NCBI GenBank assembly: GCA_015492115.1
Contig: WGFS01000199.1
Coordinates: 1-12,072 of the forward strand
Source: Aquificaceae bacterium
Lineage (GTDB): Bacteria > Aquificota > Aquificia > Aquificales > Aquificaceae
Direction: 5' to 3'
Length of the DNA stretch: 12,072 nucleotides
This document shows, piece by piece, positions 1 to 6,895 of this stretch (positions within the stretch are counted from its first letter, which is position 1; every line of letters begins with the position of its first letter). A program made the translations under genes and the position numbers. Under the pieces are notes generated by a model that was not told where the DNA came from, searched no databases, and worked only from the letters and a program-made list of their open reading frames with translations.

Positions 1-852
1 CCCATAGATATGAAGAACGCCTTTAAGCCTGTGGAAGTGGAAGGAAGGATATATGGCAGGGGCGCGAGCGACGTGAAGGGTCCCCTTTCAGCACTCCTCA
101 CAGCGGTTGAGATCTTTAAAGAGAAGCACCCTGAAGATGAGCTTCCCCTTTCGCTTGCCTTTGTGATAGATGAGGAGAACAACTCAGCCATAGGCTCTGA
201 GAAGGTGATTGAGGTCTTGGGGGAGGGTAAGCGCTGTCTCGTCCTGGAGCCGACCTACGGGAGGTTCTGCATAGCCCAGAACGGAGCAATTGAGTTCAGC
301 ATAACTGTGGATGGTGAAAGCGTTCACGGGGCTGAGTTTGAGAAGACCGAGAACCCCATTAAGGTGTGTATGAAGATCGTAGAGAGCATAGAGAGAAGAT
401 TGGCAAAGCCGGTAAACGTACTCATGCTTAGAGGAGGGGCAAAACACTACCTTGTTCCAAAGAGGTGTAACGCACTCCTTGAGGTAAAGTTAGAGGAGGG
501 TGAGAGCTGGAGAGAGGTTGAGGAGAGGATAAGGGAAGCTGTGAAGGAGGTCGGGACAGCCTGTAAAGTTCTTTACAGACTTGAGGATGCGGAAGAGTTT
601 ATGAGGTTCAACCACGAGGGTTTGCTGGACAAACTGGTGGAGGCTTACGAAGGAGCTCTTGGAGAGAAACCGAAGCTCGGAACCATGCCCTCATGGACGG
701 ACGCGGCCAACTTCCACAGGGCGGGGTACAGCTGTGTGGTGTTCGGGTGCGGGAGTCTGAAGGACAGCCACACGGAGAGGGAGAGCATAAGCGTTGATGA
801 GCTTGAAAGGATGGTTCTCTTCTTCCTCAAACTCTTTGAGGTTCTGAGATGA
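1..852 (+). CDS. M20-family metallohydrolase (ArgE/DapE/LysK-like), 5'-truncated by window edge
   Basis: A zinc- or cobalt-type amidohydrolase of the M20 family, which removes acyl groups from amino acids or cleaves small peptides in the cytoplasm. The frame is open through base 1 (codons CCC ATA GAT precede the first ATG at 10), and the first His-x-Asp metal motif is missing, so the true start lies left of the window. Counting from ATG 10, GRGASDVKG carries the bridging Asp21, DEE at 54-56 the catalytic and metal glutamates, LEPT a metal Glu80, WTDA at about 230 the family's TDA motif, and SHTERE the last metal ligand His254. The middle (about 95-205) is the lid or dimerisation domain, with a histidine in SVHGA. 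The stop overlaps the proB start as ATGA, so the two are co-transcribed. Substrate is not determinable: acetylornithine, succinyl-diaminopimelate and LysW-lysine or -ornithine hydrolases are all possible. Family call is firm, substrate open. Confidence 0.9.
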   Translation, partial: PIDMKNAFKPVEVEGRIYGRGASDVKGPLSALLTAVEIFKEKHPEDELPLSLAFVIDEENNSAIGSEKVIEVLGEGKRCLVLEPTYGRFCIAQNGAIEFSITVDGESVHGAEFEKTENPIKVCMKIVESIERRLAKPVNVLMLRGGAKHYLVPKRCNALLEVKLEEGESWREVEERIREAVKEVGTACKVLYRLEDAEEFMRFNHEGLLDKLVEAYEGALGEKPKLGTMPSWTDAANFHRAGYSCVVFGCGSLKDSHTERESISVDELERMVLFFLKLFEVLR

Positions 853-1919
853 GGATAGTCTTCAAGGTGGGTTCAAACCTGCTTCAGACAGAGAGGAAGG
901 ACATAGACCTTAAGTTCATAGCGAAGCTGGCAGAATCCGTGAAGGAGCTGAGGGAGAAAGGGGACGAGGTTGTTGTTGTGTCCTCCGGAGCTGTGCTCTG
1001 CGGTGCTAAGAAGCTCGGCTACGAACAGAAGCCCACGGAACTGACCCTCAGACAGGCTCTGGCGGGAACGGGGCAGGCTTACCTCATGCACCTCTACGAC
1101 ACCGTTTTCTCCAACTACGGGCTGACGGTCGCCCAGGTTCTTCTCACCAACGACATATTCAGAAAGGGGAACGAGGACAGGTTCCTGAACGCCCAGAACA
1201 CCCTGGAGAAGATCCTTGAGCTCGGTGTAACACCCGTTGTCAATGAGAACGACACGGTTGCGGTCAGCGAGCTCGTTTTCGGGGACAACGACTTCCTGTC
1301 GGTTTACGTGAGCTACATGCTGAAGGCTGACCTCCTCGTGATCCTCTCAAGTGCGGGAGGTCTGCTTGACGAAGAGGGAAGGATCGTTCCAGAGGTTGAG
1401 GACATGGAAAAGGCGTTCAGACTCGTGAAGGGAACCGGGAGCGAGTTTGGGAGCGGAGGAATGAGGAGCAAGCTTGAGGCTACGAGACTGGCTATCTCCA
1501 TAGGAATTCCCGTAATTATCACCGGTAAGGGGGAAGACCTCGTGTCCCTGCGGGAGTTAAAGACCCGTGGGACGCTCTTCAAACCTACCCAGAGGAGGCT
1601 CAGGAAGAAGTTGAAGTCCATAGCCATGATAGAAGAGCCCAAGGGTGCGGTCGTCGTAGACTGGGGGGCTGTGGAGGCTCTGAAAGGAGGAAAGAGCTTA
1701 CTCCCTGCCGGGGTTGTGAGGGTTGAGGGAAACTTCTCCGCAGGAGATGTGGTCAGCGTTATGAATCCTGAAGGCATAGTTGTCGGTAAGGGGAGAGTGA
1801 ACTTCTCAAGGGAAGAACTTGAGAAAGTAAAGGGTCTCAGGGGAAGTAGGGTAAAGGAGGTTCTGAATACAAGCAAGGAGGAAGTGATCCACAGGGACAA
1901 CCTGTTGGTCTTTCAGTAG
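849..1919 (+). CDS. proB: Glutamate 5-kinase with C-terminal PUA domain
   Basis: Phosphorylates the gamma-carboxyl of L-glutamate with ATP, the first step of proline synthesis, in the cytoplasm. The 356 residues match the usual bacterial length of about 365. An amino acid kinase domain spans about 1-255. It contains FKVGSN (5-10), VVSSGAV (43-49), the glutamate-binding VNENDTVA (131-138), FGDND (144-148) and the nucleotide-loop GSGGMRSK (201-208, usually GTGGMxTK). A PUA domain follows at about 265-350, including NPEGIVVGKG. Translation starts at ATG 849, overlapping the upstream TGA, with a GAGG Shine-Dalgarno 7 bases before it inside the M20 gene. The 3' end overlaps the convergent DUF218 gene by 7 bases. 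The proA partner is not adjacent, which is common in Aquificales where pathway genes are scattered. Confidence 0.96.
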   Translation: MRIVFKVGSNLLQTERKDIDLKFIAKLAESVKELREKGDEVVVVSSGAVLCGAKKLGYEQKPTELTLRQALAGTGQAYLMHLYDTVFSNYGLTVAQVLLTNDIFRKGNEDRFLNAQNTLEKILELGVTPVVNENDTVAVSELVFGDNDFLSVYVSYMLKADLLVILSSAGGLLDEEGRIVPEVEDMEKAFRLVKGTGSEFGSGGMRSKLEATRLAISIGIPVIITGKGEDLVSLRELKTRGTLFKPTQRRLRKKLKSIAMIEEPKGAVVVDWGAVEALKGGKSLLPAGVVRVEGNFSAGDVVSVMNPEGIVVGKGRVNFSREELEKVKGLRGSRVKEVLNTSKEEVIHRDNLLVFQ

Positions 1920-2632
1920 TAGAGGCTGTAGAAGAGGAGACCTATGTACTCCCTTATGGCTATGGAGGAGTCGTAGAAGACGCTGTATTTGGGAAAGATG
2001 CTGTAGAGGTTGTACCTGCCTTCAAACTTGAAGTCCGTTGGGTAGGGCTGAATTTCAAGTCCTGTTTTCCTGAAGACCATGAGAGCCCTGCGCATGTGAA
2101 AGGCTGAGGTAACGAGGGTTATGCTCCTGCAACCTATCCTCTCGCATATCAGCCTGACGTACTTCGCGTTTTCAAAGGTGTCCCTGCTCTTCAGATCCGC
2201 GTATATATCCCTCTCATCAACACCGAATTCAAGGAGGAGCTCCCTCATCACCTTCGCCTCGGGTATGGTACCTATTGCAGCACCCCCCGAAAGAACGAGG
2301 GGTTTTCCGCTCTTTCTGTGAAGCAAGAAAGCGGTTATGAGTCTCTTGTAGGAGCTTGCCTTCAGATAGCCAGAGTTGTAAGCTCCCCCTCCGAGAACCA
2401 CTATCACGTCACCCTTAACTACTTTAGGCACCTTGAAGGGAGCTTCAAGGGGATAGAAGAGAACGTCCTTAAAGGGTTCAATGGATATGAGGTAGAGGGT
2501 GAGGGCACCTGCAAGGGCCGGCAGGTAAACGAGCTTTCTCTTCCTGCTGAGGACGGCTATGAACACGAAGAGGGCTATGAATATGCCTGGGGGGAGTATG
2601 AGGTAGGAGATAAACTTCTTGAGGAAGAACAT
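1913..2632 (-). CDS. ElyC/SanA/YdcF-like DUF218 membrane protein
   Basis: A DUF218 protein of 239 residues. Family members ElyC and SanA act in envelope or peptidoglycan homeostasis, but the biochemical activity is unknown. The N-terminus has two hydrophobic segments (about 8-28 and 34-51), preceded by a lysine pair and separated by SRKRK, so the main domain should face the periplasm. The DUF218 core is clear: DVIVVLGGG (75-83), SGGA followed by PEAKVM (115-129), RDTFENA (150-156), and LVTSAFHMRRA (173-183). It is the last gene of the minus-strand operon, starting 2 bases after the exbD stop; no strong ribosome site is visible, so coupling to exbD is likely. Its last 7 bases overlap proB from the other strand. 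The PPG early in the protein and the two leading membrane spans favour the ElyC branch over cytoplasmic YdcF, but this is a subfamily guess. Confidence 0.88.
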   Translation of the reverse strand: MFFLKKFISYLILPPGIFIALFVFIAVLSRKRKLVYLPALAGALTLYLISIEPFKDVLFYPLEAPFKVPKVVKGDVIVVLGGGAYNSGYLKASSYKRLITAFLLHRKSGKPLVLSGGAAIGTIPEAKVMRELLLEFGVDERDIYADLKSRDTFENAKYVRLICERIGCRSITLVTSAFHMRRALMVFRKTGLEIQPYPTDFKFEGRYNLYSIFPKYSVFYDSSIAIREYIGLLFYSLYY

Positions 2633-2634
2633 GC

Positions 2635-3036
2635 TTAACGCTTCTTACGAACCGCTATTATAACGTTCTCCACGCCAGCCTTCTTGGCGACGTCCATAAC
2701 ATATACAACGAACTTGTGACGTGTATCCTCGTCACCCTCAATTATGAGATAGGAGGGCTTCCTGTCGGTAAGGAACTTCTCAATGGTCTTCAAGTCCACA
2801 GGTTTTCCCTCAAGAAGGAAAGCTCCGTTCTTGGTTATCTGGACTCTCGCAGCCCTTATCCTCTGGCTCTCTCCCTTCTCCGCCTCAGGTAGCTTGACCG
2901 CTATGAAGGTCAAAGGGGACTGGAAGGCAAGAACCGCGAGGAAGAGGAAGACCGCAAGCAGGGTGTCAACGAGGGGCACGACATCTATGTAAGCCCTCTC
3001 ATCCGCTCCAAAGCGTGCTCTCCTCCTGAGATTCAT
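2635..3036 (-). CDS. exbD: ExbD/TolR-family biopolymer transport protein
   Basis: The small subunit of a proton-driven ExbB-ExbD/TolQ-TolR inner-membrane motor. At 133 residues it has normal family length. A basic cytoplasmic tail (RRRAR) precedes DVVPLVDTLLAVF, where Asp24 sits at the proton-carrying position of the single membrane helix (about 19-39). A periplasmic domain follows (about 45-133) with the usual pattern: LPEAEKGE, ITKNGAFLLEGKPVD, and LIIEGDEDTRHKFVVYVMDVAKKAGV. Start ATG is 3 bases after the exbB stop, with GGAG 6 bases ahead. It sits between exbB and the DUF218 gene. Sequence alone does not separate ExbD from TolR; no tonB, tolA, tolB or pal gene is in this operon. Confidence 0.93.
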   Translation of the reverse strand: MNLRRRARFGADERAYIDVVPLVDTLLAVFLFLAVLAFQSPLTFIAVKLPEAEKGESQRIRAARVQITKNGAFLLEGKPVDLKTIEKFLTDRKPSYLIIEGDEDTRHKFVVYVMDVAKKAGVENVIIAVRKKR

Positions 3037-3039
3037 CCA

Positions 3040-3666
3040 TCACTCCAAAAGGTCAAGTATCTCCCGTGCTTCCTTCTCAAGCTTATCTATTATGTCGTTT
3101 CCCAGATTTCTGAATACCCAGTAGGCAAAGAGGGCGGGTATGGCAACTATGAGACCGGTAGCCGCCGCGGTCAGAGCCTCACCTATGCCAGACGCGAGCA
3201 GTCTGAGAGCCTCCTCAGTCTGAACGGACGCGTATGCGGAGAAGACCTTTATTAGACCGGTTATCGTCCCGAAAAGTCCAAGGAGGGGGGATATGGACGC
3301 TATGGCTGAGAGGAGCATGAGATTCTTCTCAACCGCAGGCACAACTGCGGATAGCTCCCTCTCCATCAGGGTTGAGAGTTCAGCTCTGTTTCTGTTCCCC
3401 TTCAGGTACTCCCCGAGGACCTCCCTCAGGGCACGGGAGAAGGTGTCCCTGTTGAGGGACAGAACCTTGTACGCACTGTCAAAGTCCATCTTCTGCAGGA
3501 GTAACTTTATCTCGTTGAGGTTAGCAGGCAGAAAGAGGTTAGCCCTCAGATTTATAACCCTCTCAATTATGTAAACCCAGGAGAGAATAGAGAGGATTAT
3601 CAGCGGGTACATCACTATCCCGCCCTTCCTTATAAGCTCAAGTATCTGACCGAACGCTCCCTCCAT
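3040..3666 (-). CDS. exbB: ExbB/TolQ/MotA-family proton channel protein
   Basis: The multi-span subunit of the proton-driven motor that pairs with the ExbD-like protein encoded next. Three membrane helices are visible, numbering from the GTG start described below: about 18-38 (VMYPLIILSILSWVYIIERV, with the typical E-R at its end), 117-145, and 160-187. The second has the diagnostic ASISPLLGLFGTITG, and the third GIGEALTAAATGLIVAIPA. A cytoplasmic helical region lies at 45-110. Two starts are adjacent: GTG at 3669 and ATG at 3666. A GAGGTG ribosome site at 3680-3675 suits either (5 or 8 bases). I chose the ATG, which gives 208 residues and a TGATG junction with the TPR gene stop; the GTG would add one residue. 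Confidence 0.93.
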   Translation of the reverse strand: MEGAFGQILELIRKGGIVMYPLIILSILSWVYIIERVINLRANLFLPANLNEIKLLLQKMDFDSAYKVLSLNRDTFSRALREVLGEYLKGNRNRAELSTLMERELSAVVPAVEKNLMLLSAIASISPLLGLFGTITGLIKVFSAYASVQTEEALRLLASGIGEALTAAATGLIVAIPALFAYWVFRNLGNDIIDKLEKEAREILDLLE

Positions 3667-6221
3667 CACTTCTTCACCTCACACTTTGGAAGCTTCTTTT
3701 TCAATATCTTAACCTTTTTTGCATCCCTCTTGGTTAGATAATGGGGGTCAAGTTTGGCAAGAAGGCAGGAAGCATCCTTCCTCGCTTTCATAGAGAGGAG
3801 TATATCCACAGCTTCAAGGATGCTCCTGTTGAAGTAGGGCTGAACCCCTTTGGCTGAGAGAACCACCTCAACGAAGTGTTCAAGGGCTTTCTTCCTGTCT
3901 CTCTTCTTCTCTATGATACCCAGTAAGTAGAGCGCCCTTGCTTTTACCCTCGGGTTCTGACTGTCCTTCGCTATCTTCAGATACTTCTTTCCCTTCGTCT
4001 TGTCGTAAAGCTCAAGAGCTTTTGCCTTCAGCTCCTCGTCCTCAGGGTTCTCTTTAATCAGCTCGTCAAAGAGCTCTATGGCTTTCTCTATATTCTCGGA
4101 GATGTATATGGACAGGGCTTTCTTCCTGTCGTCAAAGTCTCCTTTCCTGAGGAAGTCCGCCAGCTTCTCAAACTCCTTCTTCTCAAGGTACAGGCTCATA
4201 AGCATCCCCGTAGCCCTCTCCTTGTCCTCTCCACTCCCCTTCAGGATGGCTTCCTTGAGGAGCTCTTCCTTTTTCTCAGGGTCTTCCTCAATCTCAGCCA
4301 GCTTTATGAGGGCTTTGACCCTGTAAGGTCTTTCCTCCCGGAGCTTCTCAAGAATCCTTTTTGCCTCATCCTTCCTGTCTTCCTTTATGTAGAGGTTCGC
4401 AAGCTGGTACTTCAGATCGGTTATCATGGGAGAGCCGGGAAACTTCCTCTCAAAGTCTCTTACGAGTCTCTCTAAATCCTTTGTCGGTTTTTGGAGCTCT
4501 ATCTGAGCGAGGGCGAGGGTTGCATCCAGAGCTTCCTGGGAATCTGGATAGAAGGTGAGTATCTCCTTGTAGAGTTCTTTAGCCCTTTCGTAGTTGCCGA
4601 GGTTGTAGTAGGAGTCCGCGATCCTCAGAATGGCCTTACTCTTGAACTCTCCCCTCTCAAGGAGCTTTTCAAAGTAAGTTACAGCTTTTCTGTAATTTCC
4701 CTCTATAAAGAAGCTCATACCCGTCAGGTATATCTCCTCACCTGTTTCGTCTGTCAGGAACTTTCTCGCAAGGGCACCCTTCCCTAAGGATATGGCGGAC
4801 TTTGCCTTCAGGAGCCTGCTCTTAAGGTCTCTGGCATCTCCAAGGGTTTTGATGACCTCAGAATACCTGCCCGCATTGAAGAGGGCGAGAGCCTTGTGGT
4901 AGGGGTCTTTGAAGAGTTTGTAGGCTACGTCCCACTTCTCCCTTTTGAAGGCGAGCCAGCCCCTGTACTCCCGGTAAAGCTCCGGATACCTGTCCTTTAT
5001 CTCGGAGAGAACCCTGTCCATCTCCTCGTCCTTCCCCAGCCAGTAGAGGACCTCCAGTAGCCACAGGTAGTAGTCTTTATCTCTATTCTTCACCTTCCTC
5101 AGAGATTCGTAAGCTCTCCCGTAGTCTCCCTCCATTATCGCCGAGTATCCTGCCAGGAGGTGCTCGCCAGATCTGGTCAGCTCCGCGTAAGCCAGCCCAT
5201 ACTCACCCCTGTTGTAGGAGTGTATCCCTGCACTTCTTAGGGCTTCCTTTGAGCCTGTAACCTCATAGGCTATCTTTGAGAGAAGAACGTCCGCACCGGA
5301 GAGCATGAGATAAAGGTTCTGAGCATACTCCCTGTTGGATATCTCCAGAAGGGAGGCTATCTTGTAAGCCTCTTTTGTCTTCCCTTCCTTGAAGGCGATA
5401 ACCCCGAGATAGTAGAGGGCTATATCCCTGTATCTGTCAAGGTGCCTGTTGTACTTCTTGAATATCAGCTTTGCATCACCTAAGTCCCCCTCCTTCAGGA
5501 GGAGTATCCCTTTCCTGAGCTCGGTGCTCTCCCTGTACTCATCGTTAATATTACCTTCTATGAAATCGTTTACATATTCGCAGTATCTTCTGAAGACCAC
5601 ATCTTTACACCCGGGAGGATTTGCCTCCCCGGTGCTTTTTATCTCGTAAACCGCCTTCCACAGCTCCGGGGTTTCCGCAGGAACGGGCTCACCCTTTAAC
5701 CTGAACTCAAGGGCGTAGAGGGACTCGCAGGCTGGCTGTTTAAAGGGGTGCTGGGCAGAGCAGGAGCTCTCAAAGAACTTCAGGGCGTCTTCCTCCCTGT
5801 TCGTCTTCGCGTATATGAGACCGAGCATGTACTCGGACTGGGGAGTGAAGGCGGAGCTCTGGAGTGAGAGGACGTCTAAAAATCTGCTCTCAGCCTTCTT
5901 CAGCTTTCCCTCCAGGTAGTATCTGATCCCAGCTCTGTAGTAAGCCTTGTCCTTTGGCTCTCCACATCCCCCACCACTCTTGGGAAGCGTTATCCTGGGC
6001 TCCTCTACTGTCCTGGGAGGCTCCAGAACTTCCCCGGACAGGTCAAGGTAAGACACACCCTTCCTAAGGGACAGTTTCTTCGGAGGTAAAAGATATGGTT
6101 TTTCCTCAACAACCCTCCCGATAACCTTCACCCTCAGGCTTATGCTCTCCTTCAGACTCTCTCCGAGAGATACAGCTATCAGAAGAAGTAAGAGACTAAA
6201 GAGCTTTGTGGGCTTCCACAT
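3666..6221 (-). CDS. Large exported TPR-repeat protein of the ExbBD operon
   Basis: An 851-residue protein built almost wholly of helical TPR-like repeats, with no recognised enzyme domain. A signal peptide covers about 1-20 (WKPTK, then a run of leucines ending AVSLG) and has no lipobox cysteine, so the mature protein should be periplasmic or peripheral on the outer membrane. A proline-rich linker (about 40-85) precedes repeats from about 92 to the end. Clear units include GIRYYLEGKLKKAESRF, GVIAFKEGKTKEAY, GMSFFIEGNYRKAVTYFEKL and DSYYNLGNYERAKELYKEI. The repeat region becomes very Lys/Glu-rich towards the C-terminus. Cysteines pair as C154-x10-C165 and C205-x8-C214, which could form disulfides. 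The start overlaps pspA by 26 bases with GGGGGAG just upstream; the stop overlaps exbB. By position it may be the periplasmic partner of the ExbB/ExbD motor, loosely like CpoB/YbgF in Tol operons, but this is inference. Confidence 0.88.
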   Translation of the reverse strand: MWKPTKLFSLLLLLIAVSLGESLKESISLRVKVIGRVVEEKPYLLPPKKLSLRKGVSYLDLSGEVLEPPRTVEEPRITLPKSGGGCGEPKDKAYYRAGIRYYLEGKLKKAESRFLDVLSLQSSAFTPQSEYMLGLIYAKTNREEDALKFFESSCSAQHPFKQPACESLYALEFRLKGEPVPAETPELWKAVYEIKSTGEANPPGCKDVVFRRYCEYVNDFIEGNINDEYRESTELRKGILLLKEGDLGDAKLIFKKYNRHLDRYRDIALYYLGVIAFKEGKTKEAYKIASLLEISNREYAQNLYLMLSGADVLLSKIAYEVTGSKEALRSAGIHSYNRGEYGLAYAELTRSGEHLLAGYSAIMEGDYGRAYESLRKVKNRDKDYYLWLLEVLYWLGKDEEMDRVLSEIKDRYPELYREYRGWLAFKREKWDVAYKLFKDPYHKALALFNAGRYSEVIKTLGDARDLKSRLLKAKSAISLGKGALARKFLTDETGEEIYLTGMSFFIEGNYRKAVTYFEKLLERGEFKSKAILRIADSYYNLGNYERAKELYKEILTFYPDSQEALDATLALAQIELQKPTKDLERLVRDFERKFPGSPMITDLKYQLANLYIKEDRKDEAKRILEKLREERPYRVKALIKLAEIEEDPEKKEELLKEAILKGSGEDKERATGMLMSLYLEKKEFEKLADFLRKGDFDDRKKALSIYISENIEKAIELFDELIKENPEDEELKAKALELYDKTKGKKYLKIAKDSQNPRVKARALYLLGIIEKKRDRKKALEHFVEVVLSAKGVQPYFNRSILEAVDILLSMKARKDASCLLAKLDPHYLTKRDAKKVKILKKKLPKCEVKK

Positions 6222-6831
6222 ACAACTCCCCCAGATGACAGGTTATATTCAGCTTCTGAAGGACGTTCCTTTCATCCTCCATCAACGCTACCGAGTAGGA
6301 AGCGTTGTCACAACCAAAGCCCCAGAACCTGGAGAGGTCTATGTCCAGGAGGGCACAGTACATGCACCTTATAGGAACGGTGTGGGATACAACCGCTATG
6401 GTCTCGTCCCTGTGCTTTTCCCTGACGAAGTCCAGAAAGTCCTTAACCCTTTTAAACACGTCCTCAAGGCTCTCACCACCTTCAAACCTGACCCTGTGTG
6501 GCTCCTTCAGCCACAGCTCAAACTCCTCTGGATACTTCTCTCTGACCTCATCAACGAGCATGCCAGACCAGTTGCCGTGGTCTATCTCTATAACCCTCTC
6601 CTCTCTGTAGAGAGGAACCCCAAGTTTGTCAGAGAGTATCTTGGCTGTATGATAAGTCCTCTTTAGAGGAGAGGAGTATATTCTGGTTATCCCCTCTCTC
6701 CTGAGCTCGTGGGCGAGGGCTTCCGCCTGAGACCTACCCCTATCGGTGAGCTCCGGGTCCAGGAGACCCTGATAGCGCCCGAGGGGATTCCATTGGCTCT
6801 CCGCATGTCTCACTATTATGAGCTTCAGCAT
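6196..6831 (-). CDS. pspA: Metal-independent phosphoserine phosphatase, PspA type (histidine phosphatase family)
   Basis: Hydrolyses L-phosphoserine to serine, the last step of the phosphorylated serine pathway. It belongs to the cofactor-dependent phosphoglycerate mutase fold rather than the usual HAD fold. The 211 residues equal the length I recall for Hydrogenobacter thermophilus PspA, and signature stretches agree: RHAES (His9 is the phospho-accepting histidine), WNPLGRYQGLLDPEL, YSSPLKRT, EIDHGNWSGM (Glu82, His85), VVSHTVPIR (His150), and the C-terminal FGCDNASYSV and NITCHLGELYVEAHKA. In H. thermophilus these C-terminal and His85 features were linked to phosphoserine use instead of mutase activity. 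This is from memory, not an alignment. It is the first gene of a five-gene operon, with no Shine-Dalgarno and a promoter-like sequence close upstream. Its last 26 bases encode the start of the TPR protein. A plain phosphatase of another substrate is the alternative. Confidence 0.92.
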   Translation of the reverse strand: MLKLIIVRHAESQWNPLGRYQGLLDPELTDRGRSQAEALAHELRREGITRIYSSPLKRTYHTAKILSDKLGVPLYREERVIEIDHGNWSGMLVDEVREKYPEEFELWLKEPHRVRFEGGESLEDVFKRVKDFLDFVREKHRDETIAVVSHTVPIRCMYCALLDIDLSRFWGFGCDNASYSVALMEDERNVLQKLNITCHLGELYVEAHKAL

Positions 6832-6844
6832 TTACAGGAAAGTT

Positions 6845-6872
6845 ATTTTAACATACAGGTAATGTTCGTCTA
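6845..6872 (-). promoter_or_regulatory. Putative sigma-70-type promoter of the pspA operon
   Basis: Reading the minus strand, TAGACG (6872-6867, 4 of 6 to TTGACA) is followed after 16 bases by TAAAAT (6850-6845, 5 of 6 to TATAAT). Transcription would start near 6838, about 7 bases before the pspA ATG, leaving a leader too short for a Shine-Dalgarno site. This fits the absence of one. Assigned by eye only. Confidence 0.45.
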
Positions 6873-6878
6873 TTACCT
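6857..6878. repeat. Inverted repeat, possible operator, upstream of pspA
   Basis: A perfect 7-base inverted repeat, AGGTAAT (6857-6863) and ATTACCT (6872-6878), is separated by 8 bases. It lies in the 64-base gap between the symporter stop and pspA and covers the proposed -35 box and spacer. It lacks a following T run, so it looks more like a dyad protein-binding site than a terminator. Confidence 0.4.
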
Positions 6879-6895
6879 CATCCTCCGTGGAGTTT

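Noticed and set aside
1313..1900. Long open frame (195 codons) on the minus strand inside proB
   Set aside because: It is wholly antisense to a gene with complete glutamate kinase motifs. Its translation is Ser/Thr/Leu/Pro-rich with no recognisable domain, as expected from the complement of this codon usage.
3040..3669. Reading exbB/exbD as flagellar MotA/MotB
   Set aside because: Protein lengths (about 208 and 133), three membrane spans and the lack of an OmpA-like peptidoglycan-binding domain in the second protein fit ExbB/ExbD or TolQ/TolR, not MotA/MotB.
6599..6616. 18-base near-palindrome (TCCTCTCT-GT-AGAGAGGA) inside pspA
   Set aside because: It falls on codons for conserved Arg/Glu residues of PspA, uses purine-rich codons common throughout the window, and has only a 2-base centre. 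Codon coincidence explains it.
6142..6666. Open frame (174 codons) on the plus strand across the pspA/TPR junction
   Set aside because: It is antisense to both genes, shows no recognisable motif, and has no support for its start.
6196..6831. Reading pspA as phosphoglycerate mutase gpmA
   Set aside because: At 211 residues it is shorter than typical cofactor-dependent mutases (about 230-250), and its signatures match PspA specifically, including the C-terminal tail.
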